Counted from the stretch's first letter, positions 1 through 7,378 are shown. The stretch: DNA of 11,995 nt from an archaeon (GCA_016550405.1 JABXGX010000328.1:1-11995); one strand, 5' to 3'. Made by a program: numbers and translations. The notes: generated by a model from the letters alone, not told the origin.

Positions 1-859
1 CATCAGATTGGGATCGGCAATAGTGTCGTGAGCCTTGGAGAGCGCATTCTTCACTACCAAACGCAATAAAGCGCAGGGTCCATCGAGGAGTAGTCTGGGC
101 AAAAATTCTAGCGAGCTCTAAGAGAATCGCAGTTCCCCCCGCGTTATCAGTCGCACCGGGAGAATAAGGGACGGAATCGTAATGGGCCGAAAGTGTAATG
201 GCCTCTGATTCACGTCCAGGGATTTCACCAACAACATTGAAACTTTCTGATTGGAGAATGGTCACATCTGCTTGAATGGTCACATCACGGGAATTCGCTA
301 ATAGCTTCGCTCCATCTCGATAATTTATCGAGATAATTGGAGGAAGAAGATCAAAATCACCTGTGTTTAAACCCGAGTAAATAAACCCCATTGGAAGCTT
401 AGCTGGAATTCCAGGCTCGTATGTAACATGAATGATACCACGAACTTTGGCCTGGATAAGATCGTGTACCACTTCTTGGGAGAAATCTCGTGTGTATAAC
501 ACAACTATTTTGTCTGTGAAATAATCTAACTCATCGGCCGTGGGGTTCCAGCTCCAAGAGGTGTACTTGGCGAGTGGAGCGGTTATTCCTTCTTCTTCGG
601 TTGTTCCAGACAAGCCGAAGCTTAATCCTTCGAATGTACGGTTACCAAACTGGATATACGCCTTTTTCTGACGGCTTGTAAGAACGGGAAAAGCTTGTGC
701 ATGAACCTTCTCTAGCTCATGCTGAATCAACTGATTACAGAGATACTCCTTCGTTGTTATGGTACTCTCCAATCCTTGCACTCTTTCACCAATAGTGTGA
801 GCTAATTGATGACAAACCCTGAATGCCTGTGAACCCGAAAACCTAGTTTTCGACGTCAT
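1..859 (-). CDS. M28-family zinc metallopeptidase (aminopeptidase-like), C-terminus cut by window edge
   Basis: I translated 286 codons from the ATG at 859 down to base 2; the gene continues off the window. The C-terminal part has the M28 co-catalytic zinc signature: HYDSV (His226, Asp228), GATDNAGGTA (Asp238) and FGSEECALQGSRHY (Glu270/Glu271). These are the usual first metal ligand, bridging Asp and catalytic Glu pair; the remaining ligands would lie in the missing part. Residues about 80-200 look like the protease-associated (PA) insert of M28 aminopeptidases. I see no signal peptide, so a cytoplasmic or surface-associated peptidase are both possible. A TATA-like box lies about 27 bp upstream of the ATG, which suggests a leaderless mRNA. 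Family assignment is firm; substrate is unknown. Confidence 0.9.
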   Translation of the reverse strand, partial: MTSKTRFSGSQAFRVCHQLAHTIGERVQGLESTITTKEYLCNQLIQHELEKVHAQAFPVLTSRQKKAYIQFGNRTFEGLSFGLSGTTEEEGITAPLAKYTSWSWNPTADELDYFTDKIVVLYTRDFSQEVVHDLIQAKVRGIIHVTYEPGIPAKLPMGFIYSGLNTGDFDLLPPIISINYRDGAKLLANSRDVTIQADVTILQSESFNVVGEIPGRESEAITLSAHYDSVPYSPGATDNAGGTAILLELARIFAQTTPRWTLRFIAFGSEECALQGSRHYCRSQSD

Positions 860-880
860 AATGACAGAATACCTGCCCCT

Positions 881-891
881 CAATAAATACT
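881..891 (-). promoter_or_regulatory. TATA-like box of the M28 peptidase gene
   Basis: The minus strand reads TAGTATTTATTG here, centred about 27 bp before the ATG at 859. Archaeal transcription normally starts 22-27 bp after the box centre, so the transcript would begin at or next to the start codon (leaderless). The spacing is seen; promoter function is inferred. The rest of 860-972 is AT-rich, with a small palindrome (TTTAA/TTAAA at 933-945), and has no gene that I can support. Confidence 0.45.
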
Positions 892-972
892 AATTCACAG
901 GGCTAGAATCAAATACCTAAGGGAAAACAGCTTTTAACCCTTAAACTTCTAGTATAAAACAGATTATTGCCC

Positions 973-1164
973 CTAAGACTCCGTTTTCGGTTTTGCTTTT
1001 GTTTTCGTTGTCTTTTTAGCAGGTTTTTCTGCCATCTGAACAATGACCTTATGGAGTACCGCTAGCCGCAGCACGTCTCCTTTTTTTAAACCAGCACTTT
1101 CGATAAGCCAATCCGGTAATTGAACCATATTACCCTCTAAGACGTGGGCATTGAACTCGATCAT
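973..1164 (-). CDS. small SpoVT/AbrB-type (swapped-hairpin) DNA-binding-like protein
   Basis: This is a 63-aa protein. Residues 1-45 fit one swapped-hairpin AbrB fold: a short strand, 'GNMVQLPDWLIESAGLKKGDVLRL', then a second hairpin. The 'hLPxxhhxxhGhKkGDxhxh' pattern is the family hallmark. Residues 46-63 are a Lys-rich, probably disordered tail (KPAKKTTKTKAKPK) that could add nonspecific DNA affinity. Such proteins normally dimerise and act as transcription factors or antitoxins; no toxin gene is adjacent. The ATG at 1164 has an AGGTGA Shine-Dalgarno about 9 bases upstream. It lies head-to-head with the PhzF-family gene and could regulate it or itself, which is inference only. Its stop is about 110 bp before the M28 gene on the same strand. 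Confidence 0.7.
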   Translation of the reverse strand: MIEFNAHVLEGNMVQLPDWLIESAGLKKGDVLRLAVLHKVIVQMAEKPAKKTTKTKAKPKTES

Positions 1165-1326
1165 ATAACAGTCACCTGGGTCTTTGCACTCTTTTACACC
1201 TTAGATTTTCAGTATTTAAAACACTCCAGCCTCTCTGACCGTTCTCAGATTCTCTGCAATGTTCGAAAACCGCAAAGGAAAGCTCTTTTTGATGAGTTGA
1301 CACCCAATCGCCTAGTAGTGATCTAT
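1165..1326. promoter_or_regulatory. divergent promoter region between AbrB-like and PhzF-like genes
   Basis: An AT-rich core at about 1209-1224 (GTATTTAAAAC) reads as a TATA-like box on both strands. For the minus gene it lies about 50 bp before the ATG; for the plus gene it would give a leader of about 80 nt before the ATG at 1327. An open frame also runs in from 1144 on the plus strand, but it covers this box and overlaps the AbrB start, so I treat this stretch as non-coding. Promoter function is inferred from composition and spacing only. Confidence 0.35.
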
Positions 1327-2238
1327 ATGGCAACACTTCCCTATGTCCAAACTAGCGTCTTTGTTGATGACCGCTACACCTTTGGGGGCAATCAGCTTGC
1401 CACCTTCTGGGATACACAAGCCAATTCTTTGCTAACTCAAGATATCATGCAAGGTATTGCTCTAGAGATGAACTTTTCTGAGACAACTTTCTTTGAACCC
1501 TCCTCACTAGATTCCTGCTCTTATAAAGTGCGCATTTTCACTCCGGCTCGTGAAATTCCCTTCGCGGGGCATCCCACCCTCGGAAGCGCATTTGTACTTA
1601 AACACACTACACTCCTTGACTCCACAGTTGAACAAACTAATCTCGAGCTTGGAATTGGTAAAATCCCTGTAGAGTATATCACCACCGATACTGTTCGAAT
1701 GATTCAACCTGCACCCCAATTCCTGACGAAACTGACAAATCCCAAGGAAATCGCTGCAACCATGGGGCTTCCCCCATCAGCAATCTTAACCACCCATCCC
1801 ATGCAATACGTGGCAACTGGCACTCCCTTTCTGATAGTCCCGCTCATTTCTCTTGCAGCGGTTCAACAGGTCCAACCCGATGGTCCCGCAATACTACAAA
1901 CGCTCAGGGACCAAACGACTGCAAAAATCGTCATCCTCAGCACTGAAACCGTAAATGACGACTCAGATGTCCATGTCAGAATGTTTGCTCCTGATGTTGG
2001 CGTCCTTGAAGATCCCGCTACAGGGAGTGCCGCAGGACCCATCGGAGCCTACATCGATCATTATCAACTCCTACAAGGTGCCACAAGAGGCACCCCAATT
2101 CGTATCGAACAAGGTTACGAACTCAATCGCCCTAGCCAACTTATAGCTGAAGTCGTTGGCAAAAAAGAGCCCGAAAACGTCTTAGTCTCAGGCAAAATTA
2201 AACTCATAGCCGAGGGGACCTTTTACGTGGAGGTTTGA
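1327..2238 (+). CDS. PhzF-family isomerase-like protein
   Basis: The protein is 303 aa, the usual PhzF length. It starts MATLPYVQTSVFVDDRYTFG, matching the family's 'hhqvDvFtd.pf.GNplAVh' opening; Asn22 is in the expected GN position. The catalytic glutamate motif is MNFSETTF (Glu52), followed by IPFAGHPTLG (77-86) and, in the second half, DPATGSAAGP (229-238). These are landmarks of the diaminopimelate-epimerase-like double barrel. Characterised members isomerise small carbon acids (for example in phenazine synthesis), but most archaeal members have no known substrate, so I give no reaction. The frame stays open back to 1144, but the extra 61 residues resemble nothing in the family and overlap the divergent gene; the ATG at 1327 fits family starts, although its Shine-Dalgarno is weak. 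The next gene starts 27 bp downstream in the same frame. Confidence 0.88.
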   Translation: MATLPYVQTSVFVDDRYTFGGNQLATFWDTQANSLLTQDIMQGIALEMNFSETTFFEPSSLDSCSYKVRIFTPAREIPFAGHPTLGSAFVLKHTTLLDSTVEQTNLELGIGKIPVEYITTDTVRMIQPAPQFLTKLTNPKEIAATMGLPPSAILTTHPMQYVATGTPFLIVPLISLAAVQQVQPDGPAILQTLRDQTTAKIVILSTETVNDDSDVHVRMFAPDVGVLEDPATGSAAGPIGAYIDHYQLLQGATRGTPIRIEQGYELNRPSQLIAEVVGKKEPENVLVSGKIKLIAEGTFYVEV

Positions 2239-2265
2239 AGCCTACAGGGTTTGAGTTGAAAAAAA

Positions 2266-3465
2266 GTGCAAGATACAATTCGTCCTCCTCCAGAATCCAC
2301 AGAACTCCGCGAAGAAGTCTATCAGTATTTCGTCAAGCTATTTGGAGCCACACGAACACAAGCCCTAGCCTCCGCTTTAAGTCAGCCAGGAAACTTCTTT
2401 TTTCTCCGCACCAACTCACTCCGAACCCATGACCAACAGTTGATTCAACAACTGCAGGACGAAAATATCGCCGCTACTATTTTGTACCCCAAATTAGGCA
2501 CGGTCGCCATTCCCATTCGAAAAACTGGTCCAGTACCGTTGCATGATAAATTAGTTGTTGCGGATAAAGCAAGCAGTGAAAATGTACTTCTTGGTAGTCA
2601 TCTTTATCGTCCAGGCGTCAAGCGACTTGATCGCTTCTCCAAAGGAGATCTCATCACTGTAATTAGTCCTAAAGGGCATATCGTGGGTAGTGGGATTGCC
2701 TGTGATGATAGTTCCAGAATCGCCCATAGAAAACACGGACAGGTTGTGAAAATCCTTGACTCTTATTATAACGTGCCAAGTATCTCGGATCTCGCAGCCT
2801 ACAAGGACGGGTTCTTCTACTCTCAATCCCTTCCTGCAATGCTTGTGGCCCCAATCCTCGATCCACAACAAGGCGAAACCATCATCGACTTTTGTGCCGC
2901 ACCGGGCGGAAAAAGCACACATGTTGCCCAACTTGTCAAAAATCAATGTCGCCTGATCGCCGTCGATCGCTCCGAGCGACGAATAAACCACTTACTCTCT
3001 GAAGCGAACCGACTCGGGATAAGTTGCCTAGCTCCCTTCGTTGGGAGAGCCAAGGAGTTTGTGGCTCAAAATCCCACACTTAAAGCAGACCGTGTTCTTG
3101 TTGATCCCCCTTGCACCGCTCTTGGGGTTCGACCCCAACTGTATGCTGAAACCACTCTTATACAAATACAAAGCACGGCGTCTTATCAGCGCATGATCTT
3201 AGATTCCGCTGTGTCAGCCCTCCGTCCTGGTGGCTACTTAGTGTATTCAACTTGCACACTCACCATTGAAGAAAACGAGCATAACATCCAATACCTCACC
3301 GACACCTATAGTCTAACGCTTGAACCCCAAACACCCTTTCTTGGCTCAAAAGGGCTAGCAGGAGACTCTGCAGTAAAAAATGGTGTCCAACGATTTTATC
3401 CGGACCAGCACGGATTCCCAGGATATTTTATCGCAAAACTTCGAAAACCAGAAACTAAGGTTTAA
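2266..3465 (+). CDS. NSUN6-like tRNA cytosine-C5 methyltransferase with internal PUA domain
   Basis: This 399-aa protein starts at GTG. Domain order is an N-terminal segment (1-90), a PUA domain (about 91-168), then a Rossmann methyltransferase domain (about 180-395). The SAM motif is DFCAAPGGKSTH (208-219), with VDRS (233-236) as the ribose-binding acid. The RNA m5C catalytic pair is present: VDPPCTALG (Cys283) and YSTCTLTIEENE (Cys330). A PUA domain ahead of the catalytic domain is the arrangement of NSUN6 and its archaeal homologues, which methylate C72 in the tRNA acceptor stem and use the PUA domain to grip the CCA end. All five tRNAs here encode CCA, but at position 72 they all carry C72, so the target tRNA cannot be chosen from this window. 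It is probably cotranscribed with the PhzF-like gene. Its stop is 2 bp from the convergent pcm stop. Confidence 0.9.
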   Translation: MQDTIRPPPESTELREEVYQYFVKLFGATRTQALASALSQPGNFFFLRTNSLRTHDQQLIQQLQDENIAATILYPKLGTVAIPIRKTGPVPLHDKLVVADKASSENVLLGSHLYRPGVKRLDRFSKGDLITVISPKGHIVGSGIACDDSSRIAHRKHGQVVKILDSYYNVPSISDLAAYKDGFFYSQSLPAMLVAPILDPQQGETIIDFCAAPGGKSTHVAQLVKNQCRLIAVDRSERRINHLLSEANRLGISCLAPFVGRAKEFVAQNPTLKADRVLVDPPCTALGVRPQLYAETTLIQIQSTASYQRMILDSAVSALRPGGYLVYSTCTLTIEENEHNIQYLTDTYSLTLEPQTPFLGSKGLAGDSAVKNGVQRFYPDQHGFPGYFIAKLRKPETKV

Positions 3466-3467
3466 GG

Positions 3468-4166
3468 CTACCAGCCCTCTTTCCCAATTAATGGTACAAA
3501 CGCCACCGACATTTCGCGACGAGTTTTGATTTTCTCCTTTTCTGTCTTAGAGACCAGGGTTAACTCCTGCCAAAATTGCTGTTTCCCTACGGGAATGAGT
3601 AATTTTCCACCCGGTTTCAATTGATCAATTAAGGGTTGAGGGATATGTGGTGCCGCTGCAGCTACCATGATGCGGTCAAAGGGGGCTTCACTTGGTAACC
3701 CGAGCGTTCCGTCTGCCTCGATTACGGTCACTCGGTCACTATATCCAGCTTTCTCCAGATTTTCCTTAGCGAACTCAACCAGCGAAGGTTTTCGTTCAAC
3801 TGTGAAAACATGACCAGATGGGGGGTGTTCCGTGGGGGAGACGACTTCAGCCACTAATGCTGCGTGATACCCAGACCCGCCCCCAATCTCTAATACTTTC
3901 AAGCCTTCTTTCAGATCTAGCAATTCAAGGTAGATTAAACACATATGAATAGCAGATATGGTCTGCCCCTCGCCAATGGGTAATGGTGTATCAATATATG
4001 CATCTCGAACAAGATGGTTAGGCAAAAATAGTTCTCGAGGGACCATTCGATATGCGCGTATCGTCTCAGCCTTTTTCACTGTACGTGAAGCGGTTAATCG
4101 TCTAAGAGTTCTCTCTTTTTGATCGAGATCTGCCTTCACGTTATCTGGAGACGTGTAATCACCCAC
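3468..4166 (-). CDS. pcm: protein-L-isoaspartate O-methyltransferase
   Basis: The protein is 232 aa. It repairs age-damaged proteins by methylating the free carboxyl of L-isoaspartyl residues with SAM. The PCMT substrate motif AYIDTPLPIGEGQTISAIHM is at 56-75, the SAM-binding VLEIGGGSGYHAA at 91-103, the adenine-side ADGTLG at 151-156, FDRIMVAAAAPHIP at 164-177 and LKPGGKLLIPVG at 183-194. Length and motif order are normal for the family. The start is GTG at 4166; nearby upstream ATGs (4168 and 4173 on the minus strand) are in other frames and hit stops quickly. The gene ends 2 bp from the convergent NSUN6-like gene and is divergent from DUF371, with 54 bp between starts. Confidence 0.95.
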   Translation of the reverse strand: MGDYTSPDNVKADLDQKERTLRRLTASRTVKKAETIRAYRMVPRELFLPNHLVRDAYIDTPLPIGEGQTISAIHMCLIYLELLDLKEGLKVLEIGGGSGYHAALVAEVVSPTEHPPSGHVFTVERKPSLVEFAKENLEKAGYSDRVTVIEADGTLGLPSEAPFDRIMVAAAAPHIPQPLIDQLKPGGKLLIPVGKQQFWQELTLVSKTEKEKIKTRREMSVAFVPLIGKEGW

Positions 4167-4185
4167 ATATCATACCCGTTATTTG

Positions 4186-4198
4186 AAACTATTTGTAC
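4186..4198. promoter_or_regulatory. possible shared promoter of pcm and the DUF371 gene
   Basis: Only 54 bp separate the two divergent starts. An AT-rich stretch (AAACTATTTGT) sits about 26 bp upstream of both the pcm GTG (minus) and the DUF371 ATG (plus), where a TATA box would give near-leaderless transcripts in each direction. The sequence is a poor TATA match, so this is tentative. Confidence 0.3.
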
Positions 4199-4220
4199 CC
4201 GCCCTACTAAATAATCCCCT

Positions 4221-4667
4221 ATGGTTCTTACCGAAGCGAACCGATTCACATTTACAGCTACCGGCCATCCCAACATCCAAGCTACTCATAAATCCACATT
4301 TGAAGTGACAATGGCGCCGGACCTTTCTTTGCAAGGGGACTGTATCATCGGTGTCAATGCTTCGCACAGTGCACAGCAAATTAACTCACTCCTCGGAGAT
4401 GCACTACGACACCCTAAATCCCATCTTCTCACTTATCTCTCAAACGGACCAATAACTGAGTGTATCCAAGGTTATGGTTCTCCACAATTAATCTTACAAT
4501 CTCCAACCTCGCTAGTGTGGCGCACAAGCGATTACGTGGACGACCGAACTATTGCTATACGTTGTAACAAAGCTGCCAGAGATCTCAATCGTCGATTAAT
4601 CGAATCACTGCAACAACCTGACAGTACTCTTCAAGTGACACTGGTTCTTTTTCTTGGAACTACTTGA
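4221..4667 (+). CDS. DUF371 family protein of unknown function
   Basis: The protein is 148 aa. I recognise the DUF371 signature: ATGHPNIQATHKSTFEVT (about 12-30) and LSLQGDCIIGVNAS (about 35-48), with a second half containing GYGSPQLILQSPTSLVWRTSDY. The family is almost exclusively archaeal and has no established function to my knowledge. The conserved GHPNIxATHK and GDCIIGV segments look like a binding site. No transmembrane segment or zinc motif is visible. Its last 37 bp overlap the 3' end of trm5 on the opposite strand, so the two mRNAs are complementary there. It is placed between pcm and trm5, which is weak context for a role in methyl transfer or RNA biology. Confidence 0.82.
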   Translation: MVLTEANRFTFTATGHPNIQATHKSTFEVTMAPDLSLQGDCIIGVNASHSAQQINSLLGDALRHPKSHLLTYLSNGPITECIQGYGSPQLILQSPTSLVWRTSDYVDDRTIAIRCNKAARDLNRRLIESLQQPDSTLQVTLVLFLGTT

Positions 4668-5713
4668 AGGTCGAGGACAACCTGTTCCTCATGGGGTGCA
4701 GCAGGACGAACCACCCGAACTGTAGTTATTTTAGCTTTTAATCCATACTCGGCTAGCTGTTCCAGTACCTGGGTTTCAAGGGTAGTCTGGGGTTGGGACT
4801 CTGTTGTGATACCATAGAAATGGATGACTCCTCCCCCTCGTTTCAGTGCTTTCGCCGCAGCGTCGAGAAAGGAAAATGCGTAATTGGGTAGATTCATAAT
4901 TACGCGGTCGGCTTTTCCTGTTAACTGGTTGTCAATAATAGTACGGGTATCACCGACCAGTGGTGTAATTTTCCCTACCAGTCGGTTGAGTTCGAGACTT
5001 CTTCGTAAACATTGGATAGCTTGAGGATTGATGTCGATGGCATAGACATGAACATTTTGGCGCTTTGCCGCTAGGAGCGCAAAGGGGCCTACTCCAGTAA
5101 ACATGTCTACAATGACTTCGCCTGGTTGTATCAAACCAGTAACACGGTTATGTTCTGTTCCTAACCGCGGGCTAAAGTACGTTCGAGTGACATCGATAGC
5201 AAGTTTAACCCCATATTCAGTGTGAACTGTCACTCTTTGATCCTTCCCGGCTATCAAGCGGAGTGGGCGAAGTCGATGCACACCCTTAACGCCTCCTTCC
5301 TTAGCGTACACCGTGTGTACTCGAGAATTCACCACCATAATTGCTTCGCCGATTCGGGTAACATATGCCTTCAGGGCCTCGTGTAATTCGACAACGGCAA
5401 TCTCACCAATTATATCAAAGGAGTGGGGTAGCCACTCATGTAATTCCTTGGGGAGAATGCCTTCTAACGCTGCACTAAGGTCAGATGGTTTTGTTGGTAG
5501 GGGTTCGAGATCCCTTTCGAGTTGCTTGTAAGAACCGATTTCTTGAGACACTATAGCTAGCTCTTGTGCCGTCAGCTTGCGGAGAAGGGGAAAGTAAAGG
5601 TGGGTTCCCGTTTTCGTGATAGGAAATGTTGGGTCGAAGAGGTCATGGTCAACCAAGAATTGGCGAAACTGTTCGCCGAGGGTTCGGTCAACTTGGATGC
5701 AGACTTTTTTCAT
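4631..5713 (-). CDS. trm5: tRNA (guanine37-N1)-methyltransferase Trm5
   Basis: This 360-aa protein methylates N1 of G37 next to the anticodon, which prevents frameshifting. It has an N-terminal D1-like domain (1-60, 'KTGTHLYFPLLRKL'), a middle domain (about 70-195) ending in the diagnostic YFSPRLGTEHNRV (179-191), and a SAM domain with IVDMFTGVGPFALLAAKR (201-218), YAIDINPQAI (224-233), GDTR (254-257) and the Trm5 motif MNLPNYAFSFLDAA (273-286). The C-terminus has the family strand HEEQVVLDLQV. It is the last gene of a minus-strand run with sepF (9 bp upstream, same frame) and the PUA gene. Some archaeal paralogues (Trm5a/Taw22) also make wyosine intermediates; I cannot exclude that specificity. 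Two of the tRNAs here (Phe and the UCA tRNA) have G or A at position 37. Confidence 0.93.
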   Translation of the reverse strand: MKKVCIQVDRTLGEQFRQFLVDHDLFDPTFPITKTGTHLYFPLLRKLTAQELAIVSQEIGSYKQLERDLEPLPTKPSDLSAALEGILPKELHEWLPHSFDIIGEIAVVELHEALKAYVTRIGEAIMVVNSRVHTVYAKEGGVKGVHRLRPLRLIAGKDQRVTVHTEYGVKLAIDVTRTYFSPRLGTEHNRVTGLIQPGEVIVDMFTGVGPFALLAAKRQNVHVYAIDINPQAIQCLRRSLELNRLVGKITPLVGDTRTIIDNQLTGKADRVIMNLPNYAFSFLDAAAKALKRGGGVIHFYGITTESQPQTTLETQVLEQLAEYGLKAKITTVRVVRPAAPHEEQVVLDLQVVPRKRTSVT

Positions 5714-5722
5714 GGCTTTGGC

Positions 5723-6106
5723 CTACTCGGTCGTCGAGGGGGGAAGCGATGTCTCATCAGAGTGGGGTTCCCGAAAAATCTTCACCCGGGTGGGGGTCAG
5801 GATGATATAGCGGTTACCTAGCTGTCCAATGTCTCCGTCTACGCTAATACAGACTGCTCGAAGCTGTTCTACGGCTCGTCTCAATTGCAGCTGTGATTCT
5901 GTGCCCTGCTGAACGAGGGGGGAAACATCCATGACCACCATGTTCCCTTTCCTAACTTCCTCAGAAATGGGAGTAACATCCATTAAACCTGTAAGCTCCA
6001 TAAACCGGACAAACATCGAAGCTGCTTCGATACTAGTACTAGGTGCTGCTTCTTTGGAATCAGCATGGGTGTCTTTGTCTTTCTTTTTTCGTCTAAATCG
6101 ACTCAA
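5723..6106 (-). CDS. sepF: SepF-like cell-division protein (FtsZ anchor)
   Basis: The protein is 127 aa. Residues 52-112 match the SepF core (DUF552): VRKGNMVVMDVSPL, then a helix with LRRAVEQLRAVCISVDGDIGQLGNRYIILTPTRVKIF. GDIGQLGNRYIILTP is the most telling part. In archaea that use FtsZ, SepF links FtsZ filaments to the membrane. The start is TTG at 6106: a GGAGG Shine-Dalgarno lies 10 bases upstream, an in-frame TGA two codons before the TTG prevents extension, and a nearby ATG is out of frame and hits a stop. The N-terminus is therefore MSRFRRKKKDKD, polybasic rather than the amphipathic membrane-targeting helix I would expect from the family. Residues 15-30 look disordered. It sits between the PUA gene and trm5 in one probable operon. 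Confidence 0.85.
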   Translation of the reverse strand: MSRFRRKKKDKDTHADSKEAAPSTSIEAASMFVRFMELTGLMDVTPISEEVRKGNMVVMDVSPLVQQGTESQLQLRRAVEQLRAVCISVDGDIGQLGNRYIILTPTRVKIFREPHSDETSLPPSTTE

Positions 6107-6171
6107 ACCGAATCATCCTCCGACGATTCTACAACTCAAGGATGAAATGAGAACTGTAAAAATCCTTCGCC

Positions 6172-6690
6172 CTACCCCTCCGAGAGCTCCTTAGCTAGCT
6201 TCCATACCTGGTCACCCACGTAATGGAGCGTTTCGAGGGCGCGCCCTTTTTTTGATGCCAAAATACCTTCAGGCGAAAGAAGCATGCGACCAACCGCAAT
6301 AGGTACACGGTTCTTCTGATCGATGACGACAGATAAATTCCCAACTTCAAGCTGGTTGTTCACACTCACGATTCCGGGTGCCATAACATCGGCTCCATTT
6401 GCAATGTGTGGTACCGCACCCATGTCAACTACTACTTGAGGGAGTTGCACATTGTCAGCGATTAGGGCTGGTAATCCAGGGATCAACTGGGTTTGCAGGG
6501 TGAAAAGCCATAATTCGCCGTCAACAAAGTACAACTGAGATTTATCTTCCAAGATGAAACGCTCAACCGATACTTTCCTAGAAGATGAATCGCGTAGTAC
6601 TCGATGGATGAGGCTGGGCTGTTCTTCGAGCTTATCTAAAAGTTGTCGAAGCTCTTTTGTCCGAAGTTGGGTCCGGTGTTTAATACGCAT
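6172..6690 (-). CDS. MCT-1/Tma20-like PUA-domain RNA-binding protein
   Basis: The protein is 172 aa. It has a pre-PUA N-terminal domain (about 1-85) and a PUA domain (about 86-160) carrying VVVDMGAVPHIANGADVMAPGIVSV (87-111), which corresponds to the 'VDkGAikfvlsGAnIMcPGl' segment of MCT-1 proteins. The eukaryotic homologues MCT-1 and eIF2D act in tRNA delivery and ribosome recycling. Archaeal versions are mostly uncharacterised, so a translation role is inference. The start is ATG at 6690. It is the first gene of the minus-strand run with sepF (65 bp downstream) and trm5, and is divergent from the LSm gene. Confidence 0.85.
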   Translation of the reverse strand: MRIKHRTQLRTKELRQLLDKLEEQPSLIHRVLRDSSSRKVSVERFILEDKSQLYFVDGELWLFTLQTQLIPGLPALIADNVQLPQVVVDMGAVPHIANGADVMAPGIVSVNNQLEVGNLSVVIDQKNRVPIAVGRMLLSPEGILASKKGRALETLHYVGDQVWKLAKELSEG

Positions 6691-6719
6691 AACCTTGCAC
6701 CATTTCTCTAAATGAGTAG

Positions 6720-6734
6720 CAAACTTTTTTAAGG
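6720..6734. promoter_or_regulatory. shared TATA-like box for the divergent PUA-sepF-trm5 and LSm-eL37-tRNA-Ala units
   Basis: The tract CAAACTTTTTTAAGG reads as a TATA-like box on both strands (CTTTTTTAAGG on plus, CCTTAAAAAAG on minus). On plus it would start transcription near 6755, about 25 nt before the LSm GTG. On minus it would start near 6702, about 12 nt before the PUA ATG. Position and composition are seen; use in both directions is inferred. Confidence 0.45.
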
Positions 6735-6779
6735 TCTCTTAGGCATGCCAACTGCAATTAGCAGGCAGGAGCTTGAGCT

Positions 6780-7040
6780 GTGTCAGAACATCGTCCTATG
6801 GATTTACTTGGTCGGTCGCTTAATTCACAAGTCCTTGTGAAACTGAAAGGTGACAGAGAACTACGTGGACGTCTCCGCGGATACGATCAGCATCTGAACC
6901 TCATCCTCGATGATGCTGAAGACCTCAGTGAACAACCCCCCCAAGAGCTGGGGACCGTGATTCTTCGTGGAGATAACGTCATCCTCCTTTCGCCTTCCGG
7001 AAAATCCCCTAATAAAAAAGCAGAGAAAAAGAACAAGTGA
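6780..7040 (+). CDS. archaeal Sm-like protein (LSm)
   Basis: This 86-aa protein should assemble into a heptameric ring that binds U-rich RNA. The Sm1 motif spans about 11-47 (GRSLNSQVLVKLKGDRELRGRLRGYDQHLNLILDDAED) and the Sm2 motif about 58-71, with the family's LGTVILRGDNVILL. The C-terminus (72-86) is a Lys-rich tail. The start is GTG at 6780, supported by AGGAG 8 bases upstream; the ATG at codon 7 (6798) is an alternative that would still leave the Sm fold whole. The gene ends in tandem in-frame TGA codons, and eL37 starts 6 bp later. LSm followed by eL37 is a common archaeal arrangement. Confidence 0.95.
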   Translation: MSEHRPMDLLGRSLNSQVLVKLKGDRELRGRLRGYDQHLNLILDDAEDLSEQPPQELGTVILRGDNVILLSPSGKSPNKKAEKKNK

Positions 7041-7046
7041 TGAACA

Positions 7047-7232
7047 ATGGGTAAAGGAACACCCGCCTTTGGTAAAAAGAACAAGAAGACGCACATTCGC
7101 TGTCGGCGCTGCGGACGCCGATCCTACCATGTCAGGAAGAAACGATGCGCTGCCTGTGGCTTTGGAGTCTCAAGCCGCATCCGGAAATACAGCTGGGCAC
7201 GCAAAGACTACACGCGAACCCGCCTCGTCTAA
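7047..7232 (+). CDS. rpl37e: 50S ribosomal protein eL37
   Basis: The protein is 61 aa, basic and typical in length for archaeal eL37. It begins [23 protein letters not shown], close to the family consensus, and has a zinc ribbon from Cys19, Cys22, Cys34 and Cys37 (CRRC...CAAC). It binds 23S rRNA in the large subunit. Its stop is only 11 bp before the first base of the tRNA-Ala gene, with no room for a separate promoter, so mRNA and tRNA very likely share a transcript. Confidence 0.97.
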   Translation: MGKGTPAFGKKNKKTHIRCRRCGRRSYHVRKKRCAACGFGVSSRIRKYSWARKDYTRTRLV

Positions 7233-7243
7233 TCTCCTTCTGT

Positions 7244-7350
<107 letters not shown>

Positions 7351-7378
7351 TTCTCCTCTCGGTTGTCTGTGGTGGACA

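Noticed and set aside
1144..1326. Extended N-terminus of the PhzF-like protein (start at 1144).
   Set aside because: The extra 61 residues do not resemble PhzF proteins, overlap the start of the opposite gene and cover the likely promoter; the ATG at 1327 gives family length.
2236..2268. PhzF-like and NSUN6-like genes are in the same frame, separated only by two TGA codons; LSm and eL37 likewise by tandem TGA. With a UCA tRNA this suggested readthrough fusions.
   Set aside because: Neighbouring pairs separated by TAA (eS19-PDCD5) or TAG (sepF-trm5) are also in the same frame, so this looks like chance. The proteins end at normal family C-termini.
2551..2991. Minus-strand open frame of 146 codons inside the NSUN6-like gene.
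   Set aside because: It lies wholly within a gene with complete catalytic motifs and has no ribosome site or family resemblance.
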